A DNA stretch of 64,000 bases from Halobaculum sp. MBLA0147 (GTDB lineage Archaea; Halobacteriota; Halobacteria; Halobacteriales; Haloferacaceae), in contig NZ_JBGKAD010000002.1 in the NCBI RefSeq assembly GCF_041361345.1, positions 310,001-374,000 on the forward strand, given 5' to 3'. A program made the translations under genes and the position numbers. Below are positions 17,329-26,469 of the stretch, piece after piece. The notes under the pieces were generated by a model. That model ran no database searches, was not told the origin of the DNA, and saw nothing but the letters and a program-made list of their open reading frames with translations. How positions within the stretch are numbered: the first letter of the stretch is position 1; each line of letters opens with the position of its first letter.

Positions 17329-18488
17329 GCTCGCGCATCCTCACGGTCGTCTGCCCGACCTCCAGGGGCGACAGTGTCGACGAACGCCGCCGGTCGTCGG
17401 AGGGCGTGGAGCCGGTGGTCGGTACCGACCGTCGACACCACGACCGTTCGGCTCCCCGGTCTCACCCGGTCGAGGAGACTGTTCTCGGTGTGCACGTCCG
17501 TGATCGTCTTCCGACGGACCGAGCACTGCGGCGTCTCGAGGAGTCGGTCGTACACCACGACTCGATTCGGGTACACGTGGTACTCTCGGTGACCACGCAG
17601 CACGTCGACGGCCACGACGCGACCGACCCCGACCAGTCCCACGGCGAGGGTGAGCGCGGCGGTGCCCGCCCACAGTCCGCCGAGGAGCCCGACGACGGCC
17701 ACGACGAACACGAGGAGGAGGTACGGCGGGACGAAGAGGAACAGTGGCGCGAGCCCCGGTGCTCGGACGAGCAGACTCCGCCGGTCCACCGCGAACACGG
17801 CCACCGGATCTGCCGCCGGTGGCTCCGGGTCGTCGTCCTCCCACACGTCGCGTGTCGTCGTCTCGGTCCCGATCTCCCCGAGGTCGACGATCGACTTGGC
17901 GAGGACGACACCGGCCAACAGCGCGGCGGGCACCGCCCCGTACTCGGCGAGGACGATCCCGCCGCCGAGAGCGAGGACCACCACCCCGGCGACGTACCGT
18001 CGTCCCATCGCCGATCGCACCGTGTCGTCCGTGTACCGCGCGGCGCGGACGTAGTCGACGGCGGCGACGAGCTGGCCGAGGAGCACGCCGACGATCCCGA
18101 CGGCCAGCGACGCTAGAGGGAGGCCGGTGTCTGCCGTCGCGACGACGACGAGGCCCGCGATCGGCCAGAAGAGAACGACGGCGAGGAGGCCGCCGAGGAC
18201 GACCGGGACGTTCCGTGGGTAGATCGGGGGGAGCGGTCCGATCGAGACGCCACCGCTCTTGGCACTCCACGACGCGGCCGGGAGTCTGTCGTCGAGTGCC
18301 GTCTCGATCGGGTCTCGTCGTGCGAACAGTCCCTGGACAGCGCCGCGAAGTGTCGCGACCGCCGCTTCGATCAGGAAGACGACGAGGAGGGCGGCTGCGG
18401 GCCAGTCGAAGGCGACGACACCGACGAGGACGCCGGCGTTGGCGAGTATCGACCGGAGAACACGGACGCGCCAATCGGAAGCGATCAC
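17307..18488 (-). CDS. DUF6498-like multi-pass membrane protein
   Basis: 393 residues from ATG 18488. Helices occupy most of residues 10-210, with the family-type loop LPPIYPRNVPV near residue 100 and GVVLAKSIVDLGE near 205, matching the protein at 8789. A hydrophilic segment with Trp-Glu-Asp-Asp follows, then two helices and a C-terminal PH-like beta domain (HVYPNRVVVYDRLLE, RKTITDVHTENSLLD, RTVVVSTVGTDHRL). The stop codon falls in the tandem repeat, so the last few residues (ARDWYGE) may be a product of repeat invasion of the original 3' end. It is divergent from the exporter at 18682. Function unknown. Confidence 0.7.
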   Translation of the reverse strand: MIASDWRVRVLRSILANAGVLVGVVAFDWPAAALLVVFLIEAAVATLRGAVQGLFARRDPIETALDDRLPAASWSAKSGGVSIGPLPPIYPRNVPVVLGGLLAVVLFWPIAGLVVVATADTGLPLASLAVGIVGVLLGQLVAAVDYVRAARYTDDTVRSAMGRRYVAGVVVLALGGGIVLAEYGAVPAALLAGVVLAKSIVDLGEIGTETTTRDVWEDDDPEPPAADPVAVFAVDRRSLLVRAPGLAPLFLFVPPYLLLVFVVAVVGLLGGLWAGTAALTLAVGLVGVGRVVAVDVLRGHREYHVYPNRVVVYDRLLETPQCSVRRKTITDVHTENSLLDRVRPGSRTVVVSTVGTDHRLHALRRPAAFVDTVAPGGRADDREDARARDWYGE

Positions 18489-18681
18489 GCTCTCGTGTCT
18501 GTCGCGCCGGTGGGATACCTCTTCGATCGTGTCTCACGACGCGAGACACGCCAGTAGGTTACAGTTGTCTCTCGACGGCACCGTGTGCCCGTGATCGAGA
18601 GCGACGACCGACGACCGATTCGAGGCAGTCACTCGGAGCGTGCCGGCGAGGTCCCCGAGTCGCGTCGGCGTGGAGGGACTC

Positions 18682-19563
18682 GTGAGTGACGCTCGATTGC
18701 AGACGAGGAATCTCGGGAAGCAGTACGGCGACAGGTGGGCCGTCGCGGACGTGACGCTCGACTTCGACGAGGGCATTCACGGCCTCCTCGGTCCGAACGG
18801 GGCCGGGAAGTCGACGCTGATGCGGATGGTGACGACACTCACCGACCCGACGACCGGAACCGTCCGCTGGGACGGGGTCGACGTGACGACGTCTCCGGAC
18901 GCCGTGCGGTCCGTACTGGGGTACTTGCCGCAGTCGTTCGGTGCGTACCCGGAACTCACCGTCGAGGAGTTCCTCGAGTACGTCGCGACACTCCGTGGGC
19001 TCGACCGAGAGACGGCGTCTGCACGCGTCGAAGAACAACTCGCAGTGACGAACCTGACAGACGTGCGTGCAGAGCGAATCGGTACCTTCTCCGGCGGGAT
19101 GCGTCGCCGCGTCGGCATCGCGCAGGCACTGATCAACGACCCGGAACTGCTGATCGTCGACGAACCGACCGTCGGACTCGACCCAGAGGAGCGAGTCCGG
19201 TTCCGGAACGTCCTGTCTGCGACCGCCGAGGACAGAGTCGTGATCCTCTCGACACATATCGTCCCGGACGTGGAGGCGACCGCCAACACCGTCGCGCTGT
19301 TGAACGACGGGACGCTGGTGACACACACCGACCCGGAGTCGCTCGTCGACCACGTCGCCGGCGACGTGTACCGGGCGACCGTCTCCCGAGCAGAACTCGA
19401 CGATCTCCGCGAGGGTGTTCGCGTCTCTCGAACCGTCCAGCGAGCAGACGGTGTCGAAGTCAGATTCTTGGCAGACGACCCACCGACCGAGGACGCCGAG
19501 CCGGTCCCTCCGACACTCGAAGACGCGTACCTCGCACGGATCGACGGTCGGGAGGGGTTGTGA
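18682..19563 (+). CDS. ABC exporter ATP-binding protein
   Basis: 293 residues from GTG 18682; the frame is also open to 18640, but the extra residues have no counterpart in the paralogue. Motifs are complete: Walker A GPNGAGKST, Q-loop YLPQSFG, signature FSGGMRRR, Walker B LLIVDEPT and switch STHIVPDVE. It parallels the ATPase at 5641 along its whole length, including the tail PTLEDAYLARID. The permease start codon at 19565 lies one base beyond the stop of this gene, so the two are co-translated. The element CCAGTAGGTTACAGTT at 18551 upstream may be a regulator site shared with the first exporter. Confidence 0.93.
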   Translation: MSDARLQTRNLGKQYGDRWAVADVTLDFDEGIHGLLGPNGAGKSTLMRMVTTLTDPTTGTVRWDGVDVTTSPDAVRSVLGYLPQSFGAYPELTVEEFLEYVATLRGLDRETASARVEEQLAVTNLTDVRAERIGTFSGGMRRRVGIAQALINDPELLIVDEPTVGLDPEERVRFRNVLSATAEDRVVILSTHIVPDVEATANTVALLNDGTLVTHTDPESLVDHVAGDVYRATVSRAELDDLREGVRVSRTVQRADGVEVRFLADDPPTEDAEPVPPTLEDAYLARIDGREGL

Positions 19564-19564
19564 C

Positions 19565-21268
19565 GTGCGCCACGTCCTCGCTGTCGCACGGACGGACCTG
19601 CGTCGGCGACTCCGCACGCCTCGCACGCTCGCCGTCCTGTCGGGGGCCGTACTCGTCGGCCTCGTGGCGGGTGTCGACGGGTTCGAACTCGTCTACCGTG
19701 GCGTCGACGGCCCACCGCACTACACGCCGCGACCGACGGCTGCCGCAGTCGCTCTCGAGACTGCCCTCGCCGGGACGTACGCCACGGTCCTCCTCGGGTA
19801 CTTCCTCCTCCGTGGGACACTGACCGTGGCACACCGCGTGGGGGTCGACCGTGTCACGGCGAGTACACCACTCTCGGCCGCGTCGTACCTCGTCGGCAAG
19901 TGGCTGAGTCACGTCGTGATCGTGACACTGGCACTGACCGTCCTCGGGCTCACTGCCGTGGTGAATCACGTGCGACACGGTGTCGGCAGCCCCGACCCGC
20001 TCGGAACGGTCGTGGTCGTCCTGTCGTTCGGCCTCCCCGTCGGTGCACTCGTCGCCGGAGTCACCCTGGCCTTCGAGTCGACCGACCGACTCTCCGGAAC
20101 GCTCGGGAGTATCGTCTACCTCGGACTCGTACTCGCGACGTTCGTGACGGGGTTGTCGACGTACGGTGGCGACCCGTCTACAGTTCCGACCGTCGTCGCA
20201 GCGACGGACCTGTACGGGACCGTCGCCGCCGCCCAGGCGACGACGGACGCGCTCGCGACCGTCGCACCGGCGTACGGCGGTGGCACGCCCGGGTTCTTCA
20301 CCTCCTTCCTCGGCTCTCCGGTCGGAGCGACACGGACGTTCGACTACGGTGCCGGCTCCCCAGTCTGGTGGGTCGGGCCGGGTGACGGTGCTCTCCCGGC
20401 GTGGTTCGCCGGACAGCGACTCGCAGTCACCGCCGTCGGACTCGTGGTGACACTCTGTGCAGCCGCTCCACACGACAGGTGGGCGCGGGTGTCCGAAGAG
20501 CCGTCTCGGTTACGCACACTCGGTCGCCGACTCCAGACGCTGGCCACCCGGTTCCGTGTGTCTCTCTGGACGTACGCGGTGCCGAGTGGTCTCGGCGGTT
20601 CCTCGACGACAGCGTCGGAGACGGACGACCCGGCGAGTCGTGCGCTCTCCGAGATCGCGTCGACACCGGTCGAGCGTCGTGGAGCAGCGCCGCTCGGTCG
20701 CCTGTTCTGGCAGGAACTCCGTGGCAAACTCCGCGGACGCCGCTGGTGGTGGTACGTCGGCGTCGTCGCCACCGTCGTCGTCGCTGCCGTCGCCTCCCCA
20801 CCGCGCCGTCAGTTCGTCGCCCTCGCGACCGCGTGGCCGGTGTTCGTCTGGTCGTCGCTCGGTGTCCGAGCGACACACCGAGACCGAGCGGCACTCGTCC
20901 ACTCCTCGTCCGCCGCGTACCGCCAACTGTTCGCCGAGTGGGCCGTCGGTGTCGTTCTCGCGTGTGTCGTCGCCGGGCCCGCGATCCTCGCCGACGGCGT
21001 CACCCCTGCCACACTCCTCGCGACGGCGTCGGTCGCGGTCTTCGCACCCTCGACGGCGCTCGCGCTCGGTGTCACGACCGGGTCGCGTCGGGTGTTCGAG
21101 GCGGGGTACCTCTGTCTGTGGTACGTCGGGCCGCTGAACGTTCCGGCGCTGGACTTCGCGGGGGCGACGCCGACCGCACTCGCCGCCGGGACACCGGCGA
21201 CGTTCCTCGCGATCGGTGGTCTCGCCTTCGTCGCGGCAGTGCTCGCGAAACGACGCCACGTACACTGA
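19565..21268 (+). CDS. ABC-2 type exporter permease (double-length)
   Basis: GTG 19565 gives 567 residues; the longer open frame to 19415 overlaps the ATPase gene and is discarded. The start region VARTDLRRRLRTPRTLAVLSG matches the paralogue at 3986. Two groups of about six helices are joined by a hydrophilic stretch (around residues 305-390). The C-terminus carries CLWYVGPLNVPALDFAG, shared with the paralogue. It forms the membrane channel of an exporter with the ATPase just upstream. The cargo is unknown. The DUF3592-like gene at 21358 follows on the same strand after 89 bases and may belong to the same transcript. Confidence 0.88.
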   Translation: MRHVLAVARTDLRRRLRTPRTLAVLSGAVLVGLVAGVDGFELVYRGVDGPPHYTPRPTAAAVALETALAGTYATVLLGYFLLRGTLTVAHRVGVDRVTASTPLSAASYLVGKWLSHVVIVTLALTVLGLTAVVNHVRHGVGSPDPLGTVVVVLSFGLPVGALVAGVTLAFESTDRLSGTLGSIVYLGLVLATFVTGLSTYGGDPSTVPTVVAATDLYGTVAAAQATTDALATVAPAYGGGTPGFFTSFLGSPVGATRTFDYGAGSPVWWVGPGDGALPAWFAGQRLAVTAVGLVVTLCAAAPHDRWARVSEEPSRLRTLGRRLQTLATRFRVSLWTYAVPSGLGGSSTTASETDDPASRALSEIASTPVERRGAAPLGRLFWQELRGKLRGRRWWWYVGVVATVVVAAVASPPRRQFVALATAWPVFVWSSLGVRATHRDRAALVHSSSAAYRQLFAEWAVGVVLACVVAGPAILADGVTPATLLATASVAVFAPSTALALGVTTGSRRVFEAGYLCLWYVGPLNVPALDFAGATPTALAAGTPATFLAIGGLAFVAAVLAKRRHVH

Positions 21269-21357
21269 TACGACGACACGTTGGGATACGCACCCAAGCC
21301 ACAGACGCCGAGACGCTGCGGAGGGTACAAGCCGTCGCCGACCGACTCCTCGTCCGG

Positions 21358-22344
21358 ATGCAGTTCTCGATCGGAGACACCACGATCCACGCGCCTGCGT
21401 GGCGCGTCATCGTCGCACTCCTCGCCGTCGCCGCCGTGGCGTTCACCGGCTACGACTACGTCCAACAGTCGCGAGCGATCGACGACGCGACGGCGGTCGA
21501 GGCGACGGTGGTCGAGGCAGAGGTACGCTACGACGACTCTGGAAGAGGCGGTTCGTACGGGCTGGAGGTTCAGTTCGACTACCGATACCGGGGCACGGCG
21601 TACACCGGTGATCGCGTGTTCCCGGGTGCGTACGTCCCGACGTACGACGAGCGGGAGGCGGCCCGCGCGGCACTCGACGGACTCGAACCGGGCGACACGA
21701 CCCGCGTGTACGTCCCCCCAGACGCACCTGGAGAGGCGTTTCTGAACGACCAGCGGCCACCCGGAACGTTGGACTTCTTCTGGCTCGGGCTCGCCGTCCT
21801 GGTGATCGTCGCTCTCGACGCCATCGGTCCGCAGAACCCCGACGCGACGGCAGACCTCCGACCCGAGGGTGCCGTCCCACCGGTCCACGAGCGGTCCGTG
21901 TTCGGACGCTTCCACGACCCCCTCGGTCGCTGGACGACCCGGTCGATCGCCGTCTGTACCGTCACGCTCCTCGGCTCGTTCCTCGTCGGGTTCGGGCTGA
22001 TCGTCCTCCGGAGTGGCGGGATCTTCGGCCCGGCAGCAGCGTTCTCGGTCGACCCGACGGACCCGATCGGGATCGCCGGTGTCGTGGTCGCGGCGTCGTA
22101 CGTCGGGCTCGTCGTCTCGCTGTCGCTGTACGGCGCCTGGTCGTTCGTCGAGTACCGGCGCCTGCGAGAGCGCCTCGCGGACCCGACACCGCCGAGTCCG
22201 TTCCGCAATCCGTCGCGACTCGTGACGCTGGTGCGTGGTGACGACGACGATCCGAACGAGTACGTCCGCCGTGTGCGACTGACGGGGAGTGCCGTCCTCG
22301 TCGCCGCGATCCTCACCGTCTCGGCCGTGCAGGTCGTGTCGTGA
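21358..22344 (+). CDS. DUF3592-like membrane protein
   Basis: 328 residues from ATG 21358, chosen because the preceding part of the open frame antisense-overlaps the permease gene. One N-terminal helix is followed by an outside beta domain (EATVVEAEVRYDDSG to TRVYVPPDAPGEAFLND) that has the DUF3592 layout: a helix, a small beta domain with a pattern like Y-D-x-x-x-P-G-x-x-x-L, then another helix. Three further helices and hydrophilic loops complete it. DUF3592 proteins are membrane proteins of unknown role. Located directly downstream of an exporter permease. Confidence 0.7.
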   Translation: MQFSIGDTTIHAPAWRVIVALLAVAAVAFTGYDYVQQSRAIDDATAVEATVVEAEVRYDDSGRGGSYGLEVQFDYRYRGTAYTGDRVFPGAYVPTYDEREAARAALDGLEPGDTTRVYVPPDAPGEAFLNDQRPPGTLDFFWLGLAVLVIVALDAIGPQNPDATADLRPEGAVPPVHERSVFGRFHDPLGRWTTRSIAVCTVTLLGSFLVGFGLIVLRSGGIFGPAAAFSVDPTDPIGIAGVVVAASYVGLVVSLSLYGAWSFVEYRRLRERLADPTPPSPFRNPSRLVTLVRGDDDDPNEYVRRVRLTGSAVLVAAILTVSAVQVVS

Positions 22345-22446
22345 GACGACGGGAGAGAGCGTCCGCCGCTGTCGAGAGCACGAGACGGAACGAGAGGGTG
22401 TGTGGCGACACGAGAGAGAACTTGCGAGTGTCCGAGAAGATCCCTC

Positions 22447-22486
22447 TCGGTATATGTGGTCACTCGGCGAACCCCCGAACGGAGGT
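22447..22486 (+). promoter_or_regulatory. TATA box and Shine-Dalgarno site of the CBS gene
   Basis: The box GGTATATG at 22449-22456 lies about 40 bases before the start codon. A perfect GGAGGT at 22481-22486 is spaced seven bases from ATG 22494 and fixes that start over upstream in-frame codons. Confidence 0.7.
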
Positions 22487-22493
22487 ACCACAG

Positions 22494-22916
22494 ATGCCGA
22501 TCCGAGACCTTGCCCGAGACGAGATCGTGAGTGTCGGTCCAGAGACACCGGTCCTCGACGTCGCCCGGCGGATGCGCGACGAGAACGTCGGGAGTGTCGT
22601 CGTCACCAACGACGACGTACCGGCGGGAATCGTCACCGACCGCGACCTGACCACCCGAGTACTCGCCGAGGCGATGGAGGCCGACGGGCACACGGCAGAC
22701 GACGTGATGTCGACGAACGTGTGTGCCGTCGGCCCGGACGCTGGGGTGTACGAGGCGCTCGAAGTGATGAGCGAGAACGGCGTCCGACGACTGCCGATCT
22801 GCGGCGAGAACGACGAGATCGAGGGGATCGTCACGGCCGACGATCTGCTGGAACTCCTCGCCGACGAGAGTCGACAACTGGCGTCCGTGATACAGACCCA
22901 GCGCCCCGGCTACTGA
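22494..22916 (+). CDS. Two-CBS-domain protein
   Basis: 140 residues forming a single CBS pair. The first CBS has VLDVARRMRDENVGSVVVT with VPAGIVTDRDLTTRVL; the second has VYEALEVMSENGVRRLPIC with IEGIVTADDLLELL. CBS pairs bind adenine nucleotides or other ligands and act as energy or redox sensors. No other domain is attached, as is common for the many stand-alone CBS proteins of haloarchaea. The start is set by a strong Shine-Dalgarno sequence. Convergent with the universal stress gene, whose stop is at 23019. The partner protein is unknown. Confidence 0.9.
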   Translation: MPIRDLARDEIVSVGPETPVLDVARRMRDENVGSVVVTNDDVPAGIVTDRDLTTRVLAEAMEADGHTADDVMSTNVCAVGPDAGVYEALEVMSENGVRRLPICGENDEIEGIVTADDLLELLADESRQLASVIQTQRPGY

Positions 22917-23018
22917 TCGTCGCCGGGTGATCTCCGATTCCCGACCGCCGACGGGTCCGACTCCCGGTCGACGACCGAGCGGGCGTTCCGACCGGCGAGT
23001 GACCCCTCGCGTGGCGAC

Positions 23019-23909
23019 TCACCGCACCGCGAGCACGGGAACTTCACTCGTCCGGATGGTCCGTGCGGTCACACTCCCGAGGAGCTGTCGTTCGAGTCCG
23101 GTCCGTCCGTGTGTCCCCATCGTGATCAGGTCGATCCGTTCTTCGTCCGTGTAGCGCCGGATCGTCCGGTGGACTGTCCCCTCGGCGACGTGGGTCACCA
23201 CGTCTACGCCGCGGTCTGTACACGCCGTCTCGACCGTCTCGACGGCCTCCTCACACCCCTCCCGGATCGTGTCGACGAGGTCGGGGAGCGTCGGCCCGGC
23301 GGCGTACGCTCCGACGAGTCCGTCTACGTCGACGACGGACAGCGCGTGGACGGTCGCGTCGAACGCGTCCGCGAGTGCGACCCCGTGTTCGATCGCCGCG
23401 AGTGCGGCCTCGCTCCCGTCGGTCGGGAGGAGGAGGCGGTCGTAGTCGGTCGGCGTCGTCGTCTCTCGCTCCGGATCGAACGCGACCGTGAGGACCGGTA
23501 CGTCGCTCTGCCGGACGACGCGCTCGGTGACGCTGCCGACCAGGAGCCGGTCGAGTCCGGTGCGGCCGTGTGTCCCCATCGCGACGGCGTCGATCCCCTC
23601 GTCGGCGATGTACGCGTGGATCGCCTCCGCCGGGACACCGTGTCGAACCGCGGGACGACACGGGAGTCCGTGATCGGTCACGACACGCTCGACACGGTCG
23701 ACCGCCGCTTCCGCTCCCGCCTCCAGCGCGCTCACTCGCCCGGCGGCGGGTGCGTCGCGAAGCGCCGCCGTGTCGGGCGAGGAGCGCTCGTCGACAACGG
23801 ACAGTGCGTGAACCGTCGCGTCGTAGACGGTCGCGACGGCCACCGCGTGTGGAATCGCGACCTCGGCGCTGTCACTCCCCTCGGTCGGGACGAGAATGTC
23901 GTCGTACAT
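23019..23909 (-). CDS. Universal stress protein with two UspA domains
   Basis: 296 residues from ATG 23909. Each half is a UspA fold: the first begins MYDDILVPTEGS and ends with MGTHGRTGLDRLLVGS, and the second begins YDRLLLPTDGS and ends with MGTHGRTGLERQLLGS. The G-x2-G-x9-GS motifs that bind ATP are intact in both halves, so both may bind nucleotide. Such tandem proteins respond to starvation or stress in archaea. It is divergent from the small gene at 24252 with a 342-base gap between them. Confidence 0.93.
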   Translation of the reverse strand: MYDDILVPTEGSDSAEVAIPHAVAVATVYDATVHALSVVDERSSPDTAALRDAPAAGRVSALEAGAEAAVDRVERVVTDHGLPCRPAVRHGVPAEAIHAYIADEGIDAVAMGTHGRTGLDRLLVGSVTERVVRQSDVPVLTVAFDPERETTTPTDYDRLLLPTDGSEAALAAIEHGVALADAFDATVHALSVVDVDGLVGAYAAGPTLPDLVDTIREGCEEAVETVETACTDRGVDVVTHVAEGTVHRTIRRYTDEERIDLITMGTHGRTGLERQLLGSVTARTIRTSEVPVLAVR

Positions 23910-24251
23910 TGGCCCGACTACACCCTCCCCGAGGCGGCGAGTTCGCTCCGGCGCCACCGGACCGCAGGTTCGACCCCGATTCGGGCTCGGTGTTCGGTTC
24001 GGCTCCCGCGTTCGCTCTCTCGAGTCCTCACGCCGTGTGGTACGCGACCTGGTATCAAGAGTCGAGACAGTTGTTGTCACACACCGAGAAGAGACACAGT
24101 CGTTAGGTCGAAGTCGGCGAAACCACGTGTTCGACCGCGACGCCGTGACGGGGTCGCCGAGTCGGGATCGGCCACGGGTACGGCCGTGTAGTCGGCCACG
24201 ACGGTGGGTCCGAGTGACTCGGTGCCGAGCCACGCGGTCCGACAGCCTCCC
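23910..24251. other. 342-base gap between divergent genes
   Basis: No credible gene was seen. The part at 24040-24110 is less GC-rich, with TTGATACC on the minus strand (about 24051-24058) as a possible promoter element for the stress gene. A GGTTCGACCCC stretch near 23967 resembles a tRNA T-loop but lacks a matching stem, so it is not called. Confidence 0.4.
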
Positions 24252-24401
24252 ATGACCACCATCGAGATCGGCGACGAACTGAAGCACCGCATCGACGACC
24301 ACCTCGAGGACGACGAGACGTACGAGGAGTTCCTGACGGAGCTGCTCAACATCTACGAGACGGAGGGCTCGTTCCTCCAAGAGGGGTACTCCGAAGACTG
24401 A
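24252..24401 (+). CDS. Small DUF7557-like protein
   Basis: A 49-residue protein from ATG 24252: a short beta strand (TTIEIGDELK) followed by two helices (RIDDHLEDDE and YEEFLTELLNIY) and the tail GSFLQEGYSED. This strand-helix-helix form is like ribbon-helix-helix DNA-binding proteins, many of which are antitoxins; I associate the end motif with the halobacterial DUF7557 family. No toxin gene lies next to it. The longer reading frame to 24204 is not needed. Confidence 0.75.
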   Translation: MTTIEIGDELKHRIDDHLEDDETYEEFLTELLNIYETEGSFLQEGYSED

Positions 24402-24499
24402 CGGGTCGAGACCGCGGCGCGGAGGTGATCACGAGGTGTCACTCGGGACTCCTCGGGGTTACGGGTGAACTGTCCGGCCGCGGGCGACCACGAGCGGCC

Positions 24500-24599
24500 G
24501 AGCGTACAGACGACGAGCCAATCGGGTCGAGTGTACAGACGACGAGGCCACCCGAGCACAGACGGCGACCACTCGTTCGAGAACACAGATGACGACGCC
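24500..24599. repeat. Four short imperfect repeats upstream of the APC transporter
   Basis: The core ACAGACGACGA occurs at about 24506, 24535, 24559 (ACAGACGGCGA) and 24585 (ACAGATGACGA), with spacings of roughly 25-29 bases. They precede the transporter start at 24618 and could be regulator binding sites or a decaying tandem array. Confidence 0.5.
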
Positions 24600-24617
24600 C
24601 CGTGTCTGGAGGGACCG

Positions 24618-25871
24618 GTGACGACTCGGAACGACCTCGGGTCGAGTGGATCGGCGGACCCGACACTGCGGCGGGGGCTCGGCCTGCTCGAGGTCGTGGT
24701 CTACGGTGTCGGATTGATCCTCGGCGCCGGAATTTACGCCATCCTCGGGGAGGCGACCGCAGTCGCCGGGACCGCAGTCCCGGTGTCGTTCGTCTTGGCA
24801 GCCGTCGTCGCCTCCTTCACCGGGTTGAGCTACGCCGAGTTGGCCTCGCGGTTCCCGAAGGGAGAGGGCGACTACGTCTACGTTCGCGAGGCGACCGGGA
24901 GCAAACGACTCGCGGAGGTCGTCGCGTTCCTGCGGGTGTTCGTCGGTGCCGTCTCGGCGGCGGCGGTCGCCCTCGCGTTCGGCGGCTACCTCACCGCCTT
25001 CACACAGACGCCAGTCGCCGTGGTCGGAGTCGGGCTGGTCGTCGTCGCCTCGGCGATCAACTTCTGGGGGATCGAGACCTCCGTCCGTCTCAACGTGGTT
25101 TTCACCGCCGTCGAGGTGGCGGGGCTCGTGGTCGTGATCTGGCTCGGCGGGGGCGCACTCGGACGGCTCCCCGCACTGGAGACACCCGCCGGCGTCACCG
25201 GTGTCCTCGAGGCGACGTTCCTCGTGTTCTTCGCGTACCTGGGGTTCGGCTCGATGGTCACCGTCGCCGAAGAGACGGAGGACCCGACACGGACGATCCC
25301 GAGAGCCATCGTCGTCGCCGTCGGGATCACGACGGTGTTGTACGTGCTCGTGGCCGTCGCCGCGGTCGCCGTCGTCGACTGGCGCGTCCTCGGTGCGTCG
25401 GCGTCCCCGCTCGCGTTGGTCGCCGAGACGGGCGGCGACCCGACACTCGGGACGGTCGTCGGCGCGGTCGCGTTGACCTCGACGGCGAACACGGTTCTCA
25501 TCCTCCTGGTGTCGACCTCGCGACTGGTGTACGGCGTCTCGAAGTCGGAGTACCGCTCGTTCCCGGCGGTCTTCTCGCGAGTCCACCGGACCCGGCGAAC
25601 GCCGTACCTCTCGGTCGCACTCGTCGGCGGGGTGACGGTCCCGTTCGTGTTGATCGGGGACTTGGGTGCCGTCGCCAGCGTCGCCAACGCGGCGCTGCTC
25701 GTCGTCTTCGTGGTCGTCAACGCCGCACTGGTGAAGCTCCGCTACGACGCGCCCCGGGCCCACGAGGGATTCACGGCACCGCTGACCGTCGGACGGTTCT
25801 CACTCACCGCGATCGCGGGTGTCGTCACCTCGTTCGGGCTCCTCGTCGTGTACCTGTGGAATCTGCTGTGA
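24618..25871 (+). CDS. APC superfamily amino acid transporter
   Basis: GTG 24618 gives 417 residues and is preceded at 24608 by GGAGGG, a good ribosome site; the longer frame to 24465 covers the repeat region and is discarded. About twelve helices are visible. Helix 1 holds the APC signature VGLILGAGIYAILGEA with the unwound glycine segment that binds the amino group of the substrate. Helix 6 has FLVFFAYLGFGSMVTVAEE, also typical. The protein imports or exchanges amino acids or polyamines across the membrane; the specific substrate cannot be told. Confidence 0.9.
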   Translation: MTTRNDLGSSGSADPTLRRGLGLLEVVVYGVGLILGAGIYAILGEATAVAGTAVPVSFVLAAVVASFTGLSYAELASRFPKGEGDYVYVREATGSKRLAEVVAFLRVFVGAVSAAAVALAFGGYLTAFTQTPVAVVGVGLVVVASAINFWGIETSVRLNVVFTAVEVAGLVVVIWLGGGALGRLPALETPAGVTGVLEATFLVFFAYLGFGSMVTVAEETEDPTRTIPRAIVVAVGITTVLYVLVAVAAVAVVDWRVLGASASPLALVAETGGDPTLGTVVGAVALTSTANTVLILLVSTSRLVYGVSKSEYRSFPAVFSRVHRTRRTPYLSVALVGGVTVPFVLIGDLGAVASVANAALLVVFVVVNAALVKLRYDAPRAHEGFTAPLTVGRFSLTAIAGVVTSFGLLVVYLWNLL

Positions 25872-25887
25872 CGGCGTAGTCGTCGCG

Positions 25888-26469
25888 TCACCCCGGGAGG
25901 AGGTAGTTGACGACGGCGACGACGATCCCGGCGAGTCCCATCCGGCCGGCGGCGACGTACCACCGCTGTCCCGAGATCGACCCCATGTACGCCCCGAACG
26001 TGCCGAGGATCGCGACACCGAGCGCGACGGCGACGAGGGCGGCCTGCCCCATCGTCAACAGTGTCCCCTCCAGGAGGAACGGCGTCAACGGGATCGAGAT
26101 CCCGACGACCGGTCCCAACCCGCTCGTCGTCGCGTGGACGAGTCGGACGCCACGACGTTCGCGTTGGATCCGCGTGTCGTCGAGATCCGTCAGCATCGCT
26201 CGTTCGACACGCTCGATCTCCGCGCGTGTCTCGGCGCGTTCGATCTCCCAGACGCTCCAGACGGCGGAGGTGCCGAGCCCGATCGTCGCCCCGAGTCCGA
26301 TCTCGACGACGGTGAACCCGTCCGAGACGCCCGAGAGTGTGGCCCCGACGACGAGTCCGATACAGGTGAGTGTCCCGTCGAACCCGTTCGAGACGAAGTA
26401 CCGCCGCGAGATCGCGAGGACCTCCTCTCGTCGCAGGAGCTGTCTCACGAGCCCGCCGAACGGGATCAC
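25888..26469 (-). CDS. VIT1/CCC1-like membrane transporter
   Basis: 193 residues, five helices, starting with ATG 26469. The first helix region SRRYFVSNGFDGTLTCIGLVVG and the helical polar middle (EIERAETRAEIERVERAML) fit the VIT1/CCC1 family, whose members move ferrous iron or manganese ions; the archaeal short forms are poorly studied. The start overlaps the end of the DUF211 gene by four bases, so the two are coupled. It converges on the APC gene ending at 25871. Confidence 0.75.
   Translation of the reverse strand: MIPFGGLVRQLLRREEVLAISRRYFVSNGFDGTLTCIGLVVGATLSGVSDGFTVVEIGLGATIGLGTSAVWSVWEIERAETRAEIERVERAMLTDLDDTRIQRERRGVRLVHATTSGLGPVVGISIPLTPFLLEGTLLTMGQAALVAVALGVAILGTFGAYMGSISGQRWYVAAGRMGLAGIVVAVVNYLLPG

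Noticed and set aside
16970-17344. 124-residue minus-strand protein with SDVTGTE/SDVTGAQ heptads
   Set aside because: A 21-base period keeps any frame open; the rest of the frame is low-complexity, and it overlaps the DUF6498 end. It remains possible but lacks support.
23960-23990. tRNA T-arm-like sequence GGTTCGACCCC
   Set aside because: The flanking bases do not pair as a T-stem, and no acceptor or anticodon arm is near.
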